64,000 nt of DNA from Paractinoplanes ferrugineus (GTDB lineage Bacteria; Actinomycetota; Actinomycetes; Mycobacteriales; Micromonosporaceae): positions 124,001 to 188,000 of the forward strand of contig NZ_BOMM01000028.1 of NCBI RefSeq assembly GCF_016862195.1, in the 5' to 3' direction. Within the stretch, counting starts at the first letter, position 1; the number at the start of each line of letters is the position of its first letter. Positions 51,286 through 59,537 of this stretch are shown here, in pieces. The notes under the pieces were generated by a model. It had not been told where the DNA came from. It searched no databases and worked only from the letters and a program-made list of their open reading frames with translations. The translations under genes were made by a program, and so were the position numbers.

Positions 51286-51308
51286 TTCCGGGACCTCCGG
51301 CCCTGGGT
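51286..51308. promoter_or_regulatory. Candidate DevR/DosR-type box between divergent Acg-family genes
   Basis: GGGACCTCCGGCCCT (51290-51304) matches about 10 of 14 core positions of the GGGACTWWAGTCCC DevR consensus, with both outer arms kept and a GC-rich centre. It lies 36 bp upstream of the plus-strand ATG (51340) and 64 bp upstream of the minus-strand ATG (51225). Acg-family genes are DevR targets in mycobacteria. The match is moderate in GC-rich DNA. Confidence 0.35.
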
Positions 51309-51339
51309 GTGTCGAACACCTGGCTGCGAAGGTCGTGGC

Positions 51340-52320
51340 ATGGATGGCCAAGTTCGTGACGCTCTCGAGGCCGCCGCCCGGGCGTCGCTGCGCGCACCCT
51401 CGGTGTTCAACACCCAGCCGTGGTCGTGGCGGGTCGACGGCCGGTTCATGGAACTGCGCGGCGACCGCACCCGCCGGCTCGCGGTGACCGACCCGGAGAG
51501 CCGGCTGCTGCTGCTCAGCTGCGGCACGGCGCTCCACCACGCCCGGGTCGCGCTGGCCGCGGCCGGCTGGACCGCCGACGTGGAGCGCCTGCCCGACGCC
51601 CGGCAACCGGACGTGCTCGCCCGGATCCGGATGACCGGGCGCGGCGACGCCGACCCGTTCGCGGTGCGGCTCGCCGACGCGATCATCCGGCGGCGGACCG
51701 ACCGGCGGGCGTACGGCGAACGGCGGGTCCCGCCGCAGACCCTCACCCGGCTCGCCTTCCTGGTCGAGGCGGAGGGCGCGCACCTGCACGTGGTGCCCGA
51801 CGAGCGGGTGCCGGAGCTGGCCGTCGCGGTGGACGAGGCGGCCGACGTCGAGTACTTCGATCCGGCCTACCGCGGCGAGCTCAACCGCTGGACGCACCGG
51901 CCCGCCTGGACCGGTGACGGCGTGCCCCCGTCGACGGCGGTGCGGCCGAGCCTGCGGCGGGTGCCGGCGCGCAACCACCTGCCGGGCGGAACGGCCGGGC
52001 TGCCCGCCGGGCCGGGCGGCGACGAGGGAGCGGTGTACGCCGTGCTGCACGGCCACGACTCGTCGCCGCTGCACCTGCTGCGCGGCGGCGAGGCCCTCTC
52101 GGCGGTTCTGCTGTACGCCACCGACCAGCAGATCTCGACCTGCCCGAGCAGCGAGGCCGTCGAGGTGCCGTGGCCGCGCCGGCTGCTGCGCAGGCTGCTC
52201 GCGGACGCCGGCGAGCCCTACCTGATCGTGCGGCTCGGCTATGTGGACTCGGGTGCGGCGCCACCGCCGTCCCCCCGCCGCCCGGCCCGCGAGACCGTCG
52301 AGCTGACCGGCTGGCAGTGA
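51340..52320 (+). CDS. Second Acg-family FMN-binding oxidoreductase
   Basis: A 326-residue paralogue of the divergent gene: RASLRAPSVFNTQPWSWRV, LLLSCGTALHHARVALAAAGW and RRRTDRRAYGERRVPP correspond to the same family motifs, followed by AGEPYLIVRLGYVD at the C-terminus. The His of the SIHNTQPW motif is Phe here (SVFNTQPW), so flavin or substrate contacts may differ. I chose the ATG at 51340 (MDGQVRDAL). Probably shares control with its divergent partner. Whether it is an enzyme or a flavin-binding protein is unknown. Confidence 0.87.
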   Translation: MDGQVRDALEAAARASLRAPSVFNTQPWSWRVDGRFMELRGDRTRRLAVTDPESRLLLLSCGTALHHARVALAAAGWTADVERLPDARQPDVLARIRMTGRGDADPFAVRLADAIIRRRTDRRAYGERRVPPQTLTRLAFLVEAEGAHLHVVPDERVPELAVAVDEAADVEYFDPAYRGELNRWTHRPAWTGDGVPPSTAVRPSLRRVPARNHLPGGTAGLPAGPGGDEGAVYAVLHGHDSSPLHLLRGGEALSAVLLYATDQQISTCPSSEAVEVPWPRRLLRRLLADAGEPYLIVRLGYVDSGAAPPPSPRRPARETVELTGWQ

Positions 52321-52351
52321 CCCGTGGCATCGCCTCGCTAGGGTCGCGGGC

Positions 52352-53131
52352 ATGACCTTGCCGGCACCCGTGACCGAGCTGACCGCCGCCTTCCTCGCCG
52401 AGGTCGACGAGCGGGTCCCGGGCCGGTTGACGGGCCTGTTCCTGCACGGCTCGCTCTGCTGGGGCGAGTTCTTCCCGATGAGCGACATCGATTTCGTGGC
52501 CGTCTGGGCGGAACTCCCGCCGGCCGCCGAGCTGGCGGCGGCCCACCAGGCGACCAAGGCCCGCTTCCCGGAGCGGGCCTTCGACGGCTTCCACTGCACG
52601 GCCGCCGACCTGGCCGCGCCGCCGGCCGAGGCGGCCGGGCACCGCCCGGTGTGGTTCCGCGACGAGTTCGACCCGGACGGGACCCTCGACCTCAACCTGG
52701 TGACGTGGCACGAGCTGGCCGAACGAGCCGTCACGATCCGGGGTGTGCTGCCGAGTGTCTACACCAGCCGGTCCGAGCTGCGCGAGTTCACCCGCAACAA
52801 CCTGGACACCTACTGGCGGCTCATCGCCGACCAGATCGGCGACGGTGACCTGGAGGCGCTGGGCAAGCACGACGACTCGGTGGCCTTCCTCGGCCTCGGC
52901 CCGGCGCGCCTGCACCACCTGCTGACCACCGGCGAACTGACCTCGAAGAGCGGCGCCGGCCGTTACCTGCTGGCCGGCCCGGACCGGCGCTGGCACCGGA
53001 TCGCCCGGGAGGCCCTGCGCCTGCGCGAGAATCCCGGCTCCGCCGGCCTCTACGACGATCCGGTCCGGCGCGGTGCGGACGCCACCGCCCTCCTGCGCCG
53101 GATGATCGCCGACGGCCTGGCGGCTCAGTAG
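52352..53131 (+). CDS. Nucleotidyltransferase-fold protein (aminoglycoside adenylyltransferase-like)
   Basis: A 259-residue protein with a pol-beta-type nucleotidyltransferase core: LFLHGSLCWGEFFPMSDIDFVAV carries the GS motif and the two metal-binding Asp (SDID, near residue 46), and LDLNLVTW may supply the third acidic position. The C-terminal half (about 140-255) resembles the helical DUF4111 domain of AadA-type enzymes. It could adenylylate a small molecule such as an aminoglycoside, but resistance cannot be concluded from sequence. It follows the Acg-family gene by 31 bp, and its end overlaps the convergent HTH-nucleotidyltransferase gene by 7 bp. Confidence 0.82.
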   Translation: MTLPAPVTELTAAFLAEVDERVPGRLTGLFLHGSLCWGEFFPMSDIDFVAVWAELPPAAELAAAHQATKARFPERAFDGFHCTAADLAAPPAEAAGHRPVWFRDEFDPDGTLDLNLVTWHELAERAVTIRGVLPSVYTSRSELREFTRNNLDTYWRLIADQIGDGDLEALGKHDDSVAFLGLGPARLHHLLTTGELTSKSGAGRYLLAGPDRRWHRIAREALRLRENPGSAGLYDDPVRRGADATALLRRMIADGLAAQ

Positions 53132-53724
53132 CGGCGGGTGACCAGCGCGCAGATCGGCCGGGCCCGCACCGACTCGAGGAACGGATCACGGCTCGCCGAA
53201 CGCCAGTGGCCGAGCGGCACCCGGTGGATGTTCACCTGCCGCCCCAGCTGGCGCTCGGCGACCCGCGCCGCCCCGCCCAGCGCACCGTCGTCGGCCTCGC
53301 CGACCACCAGCACGTCGACGTCTCGGGGCGGCGGACCGCCCACACCGGCGTAGCGCGCCGCCCACGAACCGAACAGGTACGCCTCGTCGACCCCCGGCAC
53401 CGGCGGGATCACGTCGGTCAGCACCGCGATCGGCCCGTAGGTCAGCTCCAGCACCTCGGTGAGCGGCCGGGTCAACGGCGTGGCGAGTTCCGCCCGCAGC
53501 AGCCGGATGTTGCCGCGCAGCTCGCACCGGACGAGCCCGGCCTCGGCCAGCTGGTCCACCTCCCGCCCGACCGAGCGGTGCGACGCGCCGAACCGCTGGG
53601 CCAGCTCCGCGACCGAGTAGTTGAGCTCCGGGTGCAGGTAGATCCAGGCGAGGATCTCACCGACCAGCGCGGACCGCAGCAGCGGCAGCAGGTGCGGCCG
53701 GGCGACCGAACGAGGGATAGTCAT
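53125..53724 (-). CDS. Winged-helix protein fused to a minimal nucleotidyltransferase domain
   Basis: A 199-residue protein. The N-terminal winged helix (about 10-80) has SALVGEILAWIYLHPELNYSV and ELAQRFGASHRSVGREVDQLAEAGLV, an ArsR/MarR-like arrangement. The C-terminal half (about 95-195) holds a MNT-type core, EAYLFGSWAARY with PPRDVDVLVVG (GS and DxD). Such HTH-MNT fusions resemble toxin-antitoxin-related or self-regulating modules in actinobacteria, and a DNA-binding sensor is plausible. I chose the ATG at 53724 (MTIPRSVARP). It is convergent to another nucleotidyltransferase-fold gene. Confidence 0.8.
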   Translation of the reverse strand: MTIPRSVARPHLLPLLRSALVGEILAWIYLHPELNYSVAELAQRFGASHRSVGREVDQLAEAGLVRCELRGNIRLLRAELATPLTRPLTEVLELTYGPIAVLTDVIPPVPGVDEAYLFGSWAARYAGVGGPPPRDVDVLVVGEADDGALGGAARVAERQLGRQVNIHRVPLGHWRSASRDPFLESVRARPICALVTRRY

Positions 53725-53773
53725 TCGACTACCCTGACCCGCCGTCGTCATCCATCGACGGACCACCGGTCCG

Positions 53774-56062
53774 TCAGCGCTCCCGCCAGACCTCCCGCGT
53801 CTCGATCCGGACCGAGTCGAGGGCGAGGAGCTGACCGTCCACCCCCGCCAGCCGGTCCGCCGCGTCCCCCGGCAGCGAGATCGTGGAGCCCGCCGCCAGC
53901 GGCAACAGGTGCACAGTGACCTCGGCGCCGTCCTCGGCCCCGATGTCGCGCAGGCTGACGGTCCAGTCGGAGCCGTCCCAGAACCGGTCGGTGACCACCC
54001 GCCCGTCGACCCGGACCTGCCCGACGTCCCCCGCCCAGCGGATCCGCAGACAGCTGTCCACCTCCGGGGCCAGCACCCAGCCCGGCACCCCGACCCGCCA
54101 CACCGCGGCGAGCTCGTCGAAGGTTTCCGCCGCGGGCGCCGACTGCCGTCCCTCGAACTTCGCGTAGGCCACCGGAACCGCGGTCCCGGCCGCCCGCACC
54201 AGCTCCGGGACCACCTCGAGCCCCGGGGAGCCGGGCCGCCCGGCGGCGGGCCGGGGGCCGGGAGCGGGTTCCAGGGGCAGGGGGACGAAGGCGCGCCGGG
54301 CGGGGTCGTAGACCCGGACCTCGGGGGCGGTGGACTCGATCCGGCCGTCCGGGTCCCAGGTCAGCTCGGCCGGCGAGAGCAGCAGCCGGCGGGCCGGGCC
54401 GGCCTCGCACACCCAGACGTCCGGGGCCGTGTCGGCGGGCAGGATCAGCAGGTCGAGTTCGCCGCCGCCGGCTGAGCGCAGCCGGATCGGCGACCTCGAC
54501 GGGACGACGGTGACCGGTTCGCCGGCGACCGAACAGCTGGTGCCGACGCCGGGCGACGCGATCAGCACCAGGGTGGGGATCTCACCCGGCAGGACGGTGA
54601 GCGCGGACGCGGTGGCCCAGTCCAGGAGTACGCCGCCGAGGGTCAGGCGCAGCGGCCAGCGGGCGAGGGTGCCGGCCGGGATGTCGAGCGGTTGCGCCGG
54701 GAGCACCAGCTCCGAGGTGGCGAGTTCCACCCGGAACTGAGCACCCTTGTAGACCTGGAGCGGCACGTGCGGCTGGTGCCAGGCGAGGAACAGGAAACCG
54801 CTCGTCCCGTCGCTGCGCAACGCCCAGCGCAGGGTGGTGGCGTCCTCGACCCCGGCCGGGCGCACCTCGGGCAGGCTCGACGGCATCTCCGCCAGCGCCG
54901 GGCCGAAAGCAGCGAGGAAGGCGTGCTGCTCGCGCAGGGCGGCGTGCGAGGCGGACAGCAGGCCGGCTTCGCCGATCGGGGCGCCGAAGTCGTAGCCCAG
55001 GGCCGGCATGTCGTTCGGGTAGCCGGTGGCGTGTGACTCCTGCAGACCGCCGGGCGGGTTGGTGCCACCGGCGTACATGTAGTAGCCCTGCCAGGCCGAA
55101 CCGTTGCCGATCTTGCAAAGGGCGACGGTGGCGACGTCCAGCGCCGACGGCCGCGGGCGGCGGTGGTAGGCGGTGGCCATGCCGCCGCCGAGCTCGCAGG
55201 TGGCGGGCGGGAAGAGGTCCGACGGGGTACGCGGATGAGCCGTGCCCCGCAACTGCATGCGCCGCACGTCCGCGCCGATACCGGGATCGTCCCAGACGTG
55301 CGAGAAGAAGTAGTGGTCGCGGAACGTCGGGTCCCAGGGGGCGTCGGCGTCGACCCAGAAACCGTCGCCGTACCCGCCGTAGAGCGGCAGCACCTCCTCC
55401 GCCGGCAGGTCGGCGCCGCCCCACGCGGTGGCGGTCCACAGCGGCGCCGACAGGCCGGCCTCGCGGGCCAGGCGTTTGAGCGTGACGAGGTGGCCGGGCT
55501 GGTCGTAGAGCTCGTTCTCGAGCTGGATGCCGAGCACCGGGCCGCCCGGGCCGCAGCGGCCGTCGAGCGCGGTGGCGATCTGCGCGAACCACTCGGCGAC
55601 CAGCTCGAGGTAGCCCGGGTCGTCGGTGCGGTGCCGCACCGGCGCCTGCTGGACCCAGTCGGGGAACCCGCCGTTGCGGGATTCGCCGTGGCACCACGGG
55701 CCGATCCGCAGGATCACGTCGAGCCCCTCGGCGGCGGCCAGGTCGACGAACGCGGCCACGTCGAGGTTGCCCGCGAAGCTCGGGGCACCGCGCCGCGAGA
55801 CGTGGTGCAGCCAGAAGAGGTAGCTGGCGGCGACCGTCACGCCGCCGGCGCGCATCTGGCGCAGCCGGCGACGCCACCGGTTCCGCGGGATCCGGCTGTA
55901 GTGGATCTCCCCGGAGACCGGGACGACCGGGACGCCGTCGCGGATCAGGTAGCGGCTGGTCAGCGAGACCCCCGGCCGGGCGTCCTCGTCGTTGCTCATC
56001 CGGGGCCGGCGCAGCGGCTGCGACCAGGGGTGGTGCCGAACGGCGAGCGGGTCGACAGGCAC
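53774..56062 (-). CDS. GH35 beta-galactosidase
   Basis: A 762-residue glycoside hydrolase of family 35. The barrel (about 30-360) shows VVPVSGEIHYSRIPRNRW, LDVILRIGPWCHGESRNGGFPDW, the acid/base Glu in VLGIQLENELYD and the nucleophile Glu in PATCELGGGMATAYH. The C-terminal half (about 400-760) is beta-sandwich. There is no signal peptide, so it acts in the cytoplasm on imported galacto-oligosaccharides. The GTG at 56062 has a GAGGAG site at good spacing; an ATG at 55999 is an alternative. Its control region holds the LacI-type operators shared with the divergent ABC importer genes. Confidence 0.92.
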   Translation of the reverse strand: MPVDPLAVRHHPWSQPLRRPRMSNDEDARPGVSLTSRYLIRDGVPVVPVSGEIHYSRIPRNRWRRRLRQMRAGGVTVAASYLFWLHHVSRRGAPSFAGNLDVAAFVDLAAAEGLDVILRIGPWCHGESRNGGFPDWVQQAPVRHRTDDPGYLELVAEWFAQIATALDGRCGPGGPVLGIQLENELYDQPGHLVTLKRLAREAGLSAPLWTATAWGGADLPAEEVLPLYGGYGDGFWVDADAPWDPTFRDHYFFSHVWDDPGIGADVRRMQLRGTAHPRTPSDLFPPATCELGGGMATAYHRRPRPSALDVATVALCKIGNGSAWQGYYMYAGGTNPPGGLQESHATGYPNDMPALGYDFGAPIGEAGLLSASHAALREQHAFLAAFGPALAEMPSSLPEVRPAGVEDATTLRWALRSDGTSGFLFLAWHQPHVPLQVYKGAQFRVELATSELVLPAQPLDIPAGTLARWPLRLTLGGVLLDWATASALTVLPGEIPTLVLIASPGVGTSCSVAGEPVTVVPSRSPIRLRSAGGGELDLLILPADTAPDVWVCEAGPARRLLLSPAELTWDPDGRIESTAPEVRVYDPARRAFVPLPLEPAPGPRPAAGRPGSPGLEVVPELVRAAGTAVPVAYAKFEGRQSAPAAETFDELAAVWRVGVPGWVLAPEVDSCLRIRWAGDVGQVRVDGRVVTDRFWDGSDWTVSLRDIGAEDGAEVTVHLLPLAAGSTISLPGDAADRLAGVDGQLLALDSVRIETREVWRER

Positions 56063-56131
56063 AGAGACTCCTCAGGGACGAACGGTTCCAGCGGGCCGCT
56101 TGCTCAACGAGCGACCCCCGAAAGCGACCGA

Positions 56132-56147
56132 CTGTAACCGGTCACAG
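56132..56147. promoter_or_regulatory. LacI-type operator, copy 1
   Basis: CTGTAACCGGTCACAG, a 16-bp near-palindrome (one mismatch) with the central CG typical of LacI-family operators. It is identical to copy 2, 90 bp away. It lies 70 bp upstream of the GH35 start. Confidence 0.78.
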
Positions 56148-56221
56148 GCGTGGCGCTCCGCACGATACCGCGCCTTAACCGGCCAGAAGCAAGCTCTTGA
56201 CAATCGCGAAAACGAGCAGCA

Positions 56222-56237
56222 CTGTAACCGGTCACAG
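56222..56237. promoter_or_regulatory. LacI-type operator, copy 2
   Basis: Identical to copy 1 (CTGTAACCGGTCACAG) and exactly 90 bp away start-to-start. It lies 103 bp upstream of the ATG of the substrate-binding protein gene. Two sites at this distance could allow looping over the divergent promoters. The likely binder is the LacI-type protein at 59537-60574. Confidence 0.78.
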
Positions 56238-56339
56238 GTCCTGTTCGGTGACGCACGTCTCCCCCCGGGCAAACCCCGAGCACCACCCGACCAGGACCCC
56301 GGCCGCGCCTCCTACCCGGCCGACGATCGAGGAGGATCG

Positions 56340-57644
56340 ATGAAAAAGACATTCGCGGGCGTTCTCGCCACCGCGCTTCTGATGACCGGCGCCGCCTGCT
56401 CCAGCTCCGACGACAGCGACGGCGGCACCCCCAAACCCGGCGAGAAGGTCGAGCTGACCTACTGGACCTGGGCGCCGAACATGGACAAGGTGGTGGACGG
56501 CTGGAACACCGCGCACCCCGACATCCACGTGACCGTCAACAAGCAGGACGGCGGCGACCCGGCCGTCACCAAGCTGCTCACCGCGATCAAGGCCGGCTCC
56601 GGCGCCCCCGACGTGATGCAGGCGGAATACCAGAAGATCCCGACCCTGGTCTCGGCGAACGCCCTGGCCGACATCGCCAAGGAGTCGGGCGGCCTCAAGT
56701 CGAAGTTCCCCGAGTCGGCGTGGACCGCGGTCACCCTGGGTGGCGAGGCGCTCTACGGCGTACCGCAGGATTCCGGCCCGATGATGTTCTACTACCGCAC
56801 CGACGTCTTCGCGAAGCTGGGCCTGTCGGCCCCGAAGACCTGGGACGACTACGCGGCCGCCGCCCGCAGGATCCACACCGCCGACCAGAAGCAATATCTG
56901 GGTACGTTCTCGGCGAACGACCCGGGCTGGTTCGCGGGCCTCGCCCAGCAGGCCGGCGCGTCCTGGTGGGGCGTCGACGGCGACACCTGGTCGGTCGCGA
57001 TCAACGACGCCGCCACCCAGAAGGTCGCGAACTACTGGGGTGGCCTGGTGCAGGAGGGCGCCATCGACAACAAGCCGATGTACACCCCCGAGTGGAACGC
57101 CGCGCTCAACGACGGCACCCAGGTCGGCTGGCTCAGCTCGGTGTGGGGCCCGGGCGTGCTCGAAGGCAACGCGGCGAGCACCAAGGGCAAGTGGAAGGCC
57201 GCCCTGCTCCCGCAGTGGGACGCGGCGGCGCCGGCCAACGGCAACTGGGGCGGCTCGGCCACCAGCGTCACCACCCAGAGCAAGCACAAGGCTCAGGCCG
57301 CCGAGTTCATCGCCTGGCTCAACACCGACCCGGCCGGCATCAAGGCCCTGGCCGGCACCGCGAACGTCTACCCGGCCGCGGTCGACTCGTCGGCCGCACT
57401 GACCGCACCGCCCGCGTTCCTGTCCGACCAGAGCGACTTCTACACGGTCGCCGCCGAGGCCGCCAAGATCACCAAGCCGTTCACCTACGGCCCGGACGTC
57501 AACGTGGCCTACTCCGCCTACAACGACGCGTTCGGCAAGGCGGCCGCGTCGAAGAAGTCCGCGGACTTCCCGGCGGCCCTCGCCACCATGCAGCAGACCA
57601 CGGTCGACGACATGAAGAACACCGGCTTCAAGATCGCCGGCTGA
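56340..57644 (+). CDS. Carbohydrate ABC transporter substrate-binding lipoprotein
   Basis: A 434-residue binding protein of the CUT1 (MalE-like) group. The signal peptide ends in a lipobox (MTGAAC, Cys near residue 20) followed by a Ser/Asp-rich linker. The mature part shows VELTYWTWAPN, GDPAVTKLLTAIKAGSGAPDVMQ, LYGVPQDSGPMMFYYRTDVF and AAEFIAWLNTDPAG. It captures sugars at the cell surface, most likely galacto-oligosaccharides given the GH53 and GH35 enzymes. A perfect GAGGAGG site lies 4 bases before the ATG at 56340. It heads the operon with two permeases and the LacI gene; no ATPase is present, so a shared MsiK-type ATPase is likely. Confidence 0.93.
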   Translation: MKKTFAGVLATALLMTGAACSSSDDSDGGTPKPGEKVELTYWTWAPNMDKVVDGWNTAHPDIHVTVNKQDGGDPAVTKLLTAIKAGSGAPDVMQAEYQKIPTLVSANALADIAKESGGLKSKFPESAWTAVTLGGEALYGVPQDSGPMMFYYRTDVFAKLGLSAPKTWDDYAAAARRIHTADQKQYLGTFSANDPGWFAGLAQQAGASWWGVDGDTWSVAINDAATQKVANYWGGLVQEGAIDNKPMYTPEWNAALNDGTQVGWLSSVWGPGVLEGNAASTKGKWKAALLPQWDAAAPANGNWGGSATSVTTQSKHKAQAAEFIAWLNTDPAGIKALAGTANVYPAAVDSSAALTAPPAFLSDQSDFYTVAAEAAKITKPFTYGPDVNVAYSAYNDAFGKAAASKKSADFPAALATMQQTTVDDMKNTGFKIAG

Positions 57645-57653
57645 CCACCCCCC

Positions 57654-57682
57654 GATGCGGCGCGGCCGGGCCGCGCCGCATC
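57654..57682 (+). terminator. Intercistronic 12-bp hairpin between binding-protein and permease genes
   Basis: GATGCGGCGCGG (57654-57665) with CCGCGCCGCATC (57671-57682), loop CCGGG. In sugar ABC operons such a hairpin lets part of the transcripts stop or stabilises the upstream message, giving more binding protein than permease. Confidence 0.7.
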
Positions 57683-57702
57683 ACCCGAGAGAGGTGAGGG
57701 CC

Positions 57703-58644
57703 GTGACGGTCTCCACACGTACGCCCCGGACGGCCTCGCGCCGTGGCCGGCGCGCCGGGGCGCCGTATTCGTTCCTCGCCCCGGCACTGATCCTGTTCAC
57801 GCTGTTCATGGCCGCGCCGATCGCCTACGCCGGCTACCTGAGCCTGCGCCGCGTCAAGATCTCCGGGCTCGGCCTGGGGGCCGGCGCCCGCACCGAGGTG
57901 TGGGCCGGGCTGAGCAACTACGCCCGCTCGCTGTCCGACCCGGACTTCCTGCCCAGCGTCTACCGGGTGGGCCTGTACGGACTCATCGTCGTGCCGGCCA
58001 TGCTCGGGCTCGCGCTGCTGATGGCGCTGCTGCTCGACGCCGGACGCACGAGGGTCGGCACCTTCTCGCGTACGTCGATCTTCCTGCCCTATGCCGTGCC
58101 CGCCGTCGTCGGGTCGCTGCTGTGGGGCTTTCTCTACCTGCCGCGGGTCAGCCCGGTCACCGACGTGCTCGGCAAGCTCGGCGTGACCGCCCCGGACGTG
58201 CTCACCGGCAACTGGACGCTGTGGGCGGTCGCGAACATCGCGGTCTGGGGTGGCACCGGCTTCAACATGATCGTCATCTACACCTCGCTGCGGGCCATCC
58301 CGACCGACCTGTTCGAGGCGGCCCGGCTCGACGGGGCGAGCGACAAGCAGATCGCGTTCCGCATCAAGATCCCGATCGTGACCCCGTCGCTGATCATGAC
58401 CTTCGTCTTCTCGCTCATCGCGACGCTGCAGGTCTTCGCCGAGCCGATGACGCTCAAGCCGCTGTCCAACACGATCTCCAGCACGTGGACGCCGCTGATG
58501 AAGGTCTACCGCGACGCGTTCGTCCGCAACGACGTCTACTCGGCCGCCGCCACCAGCGTGGTCATCGCCGTGGCCACCTTCGCCGTGTCCTTCGGTTTCC
58601 TCAAGCTCGTCGGGAACCGCGCCTTCAACCAGGAGGACGCATGA
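57703..58644 (+). CDS. Carbohydrate ABC transporter permease (MalF-like)
   Basis: A 313-residue inner-membrane permease. It has six helices beginning YSFLAPALILFTLFMAAPIAYAGYLSL and the cytoplasmic EAA loop DLFEAARLDGASDKQIAFRIKIPIVTPSL, which contacts the ATPase. It is the first of two permeases of the CUT1 importer. I chose the GTG at 57703 (VTVSTRTPRT); upstream GTG codons in the same frame are possible. Its stop overlaps the next permease's ATG by 4 bp (ATGA). Confidence 0.93.
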   Translation: MTVSTRTPRTASRRGRRAGAPYSFLAPALILFTLFMAAPIAYAGYLSLRRVKISGLGLGAGARTEVWAGLSNYARSLSDPDFLPSVYRVGLYGLIVVPAMLGLALLMALLLDAGRTRVGTFSRTSIFLPYAVPAVVGSLLWGFLYLPRVSPVTDVLGKLGVTAPDVLTGNWTLWAVANIAVWGGTGFNMIVIYTSLRAIPTDLFEAARLDGASDKQIAFRIKIPIVTPSLIMTFVFSLIATLQVFAEPMTLKPLSNTISSTWTPLMKVYRDAFVRNDVYSAAATSVVIAVATFAVSFGFLKLVGNRAFNQEDA

Positions 58645-59537
58645 GCGTCTCGACCGCCCGGCCGGTCGCGCCGGTCACCGCCGCACCCCCGCCGACGGTC
58701 CGCGGGAAGCGCCGGAGCAGCCCGCTCGCCACCGTCCTGCTGCTCCTCGGCGCGGTGTACGCCCTGTTCCCGGTGGTCTGGGTGCTGATCGCCGCGTCGA
58801 AGAGCTCCGGTGAGCTGTTCTCCACCTTCACCCTCGCCCCCAGCACCCACCTGCTCGACAACATCGGCGATCTGTCCGCCTATCGCGACGGGCTCTACTG
58901 GCGCTGGATGGCCAACACCGCCCTGTACGCCGGGGTCGGCGGCGCCGCCTCCACGGTCGTCTCGGCGATGGCCGGGTTCGCCCTCGCCAAGTACGACTTC
59001 CCGGGCAAGCGGTTCGTGTTCAACGTGATCCTGGCCGGGGTGCTGGTGCCGGGCGTCATCCTGGCCATCCCGCAGTACCTGCTGCTGGCCAAGGTCGGCC
59101 TGACCAACACGTACTGGTCGGTGCTGCTGCCGAGCATGATCACCCCGTACGGGATCTATCTCTGCCGGATCTTCGCGGCCGCCGCCGTGCCGACCGAGGT
59201 GCTGGAGGCCGCCCGGATCGACGGGGCCGGCGACTGGCGCACCTTGGCCCGCGTGGTGCTGCCGATGATGCGAGCCGGGCTGGTCACCGTGTTCCTGTTC
59301 CAGTTCGTAGCGATCTGGAACAATTTCATGCTTCCCTACATCATGCTCGGCGACGACCACCTCTACCCGCTCACGGTCGGCTTGAACGGCCTGCTGAACC
59401 AGGGCGCCAGCCAGCCGGCGATGTACATCACGGTGGTCACCGGGGCATTGATCTCCATCATTCCGCTGGTCGCGCTGTTCCTCGGCCTCCAGCGCTACTG
59501 GCGGGTGGACCTCGGCGCCGGGGCGGTGAAGGCCTGA
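58641..59537 (+). CDS. Carbohydrate ABC transporter permease (MalG-like)
   Basis: A 298-residue permease partner with six helices: LATVLLLLGAVYALFPVVWVLIAASK, TVVSAMAGFALAKYDFPGK and others. The EAA loop is EVLEAARIDGAGDWRTLARVVLPMMRAGL. The C-terminus ends GLQRYWRVDLGAGAVKA, typical of the MalG group. The ATG overlaps the preceding gene's stop, and its own stop TGA overlaps the LacI gene's ATG (TGATG), so importer and regulator are one operon. Confidence 0.93.
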   Translation: MSVSTARPVAPVTAAPPPTVRGKRRSSPLATVLLLLGAVYALFPVVWVLIAASKSSGELFSTFTLAPSTHLLDNIGDLSAYRDGLYWRWMANTALYAGVGGAASTVVSAMAGFALAKYDFPGKRFVFNVILAGVLVPGVILAIPQYLLLAKVGLTNTYWSVLLPSMITPYGIYLCRIFAAAAVPTEVLEAARIDGAGDWRTLARVVLPMMRAGLVTVFLFQFVAIWNNFMLPYIMLGDDHLYPLTVGLNGLLNQGASQPAMYITVVTGALISIIPLVALFLGLQRYWRVDLGAGAVKA

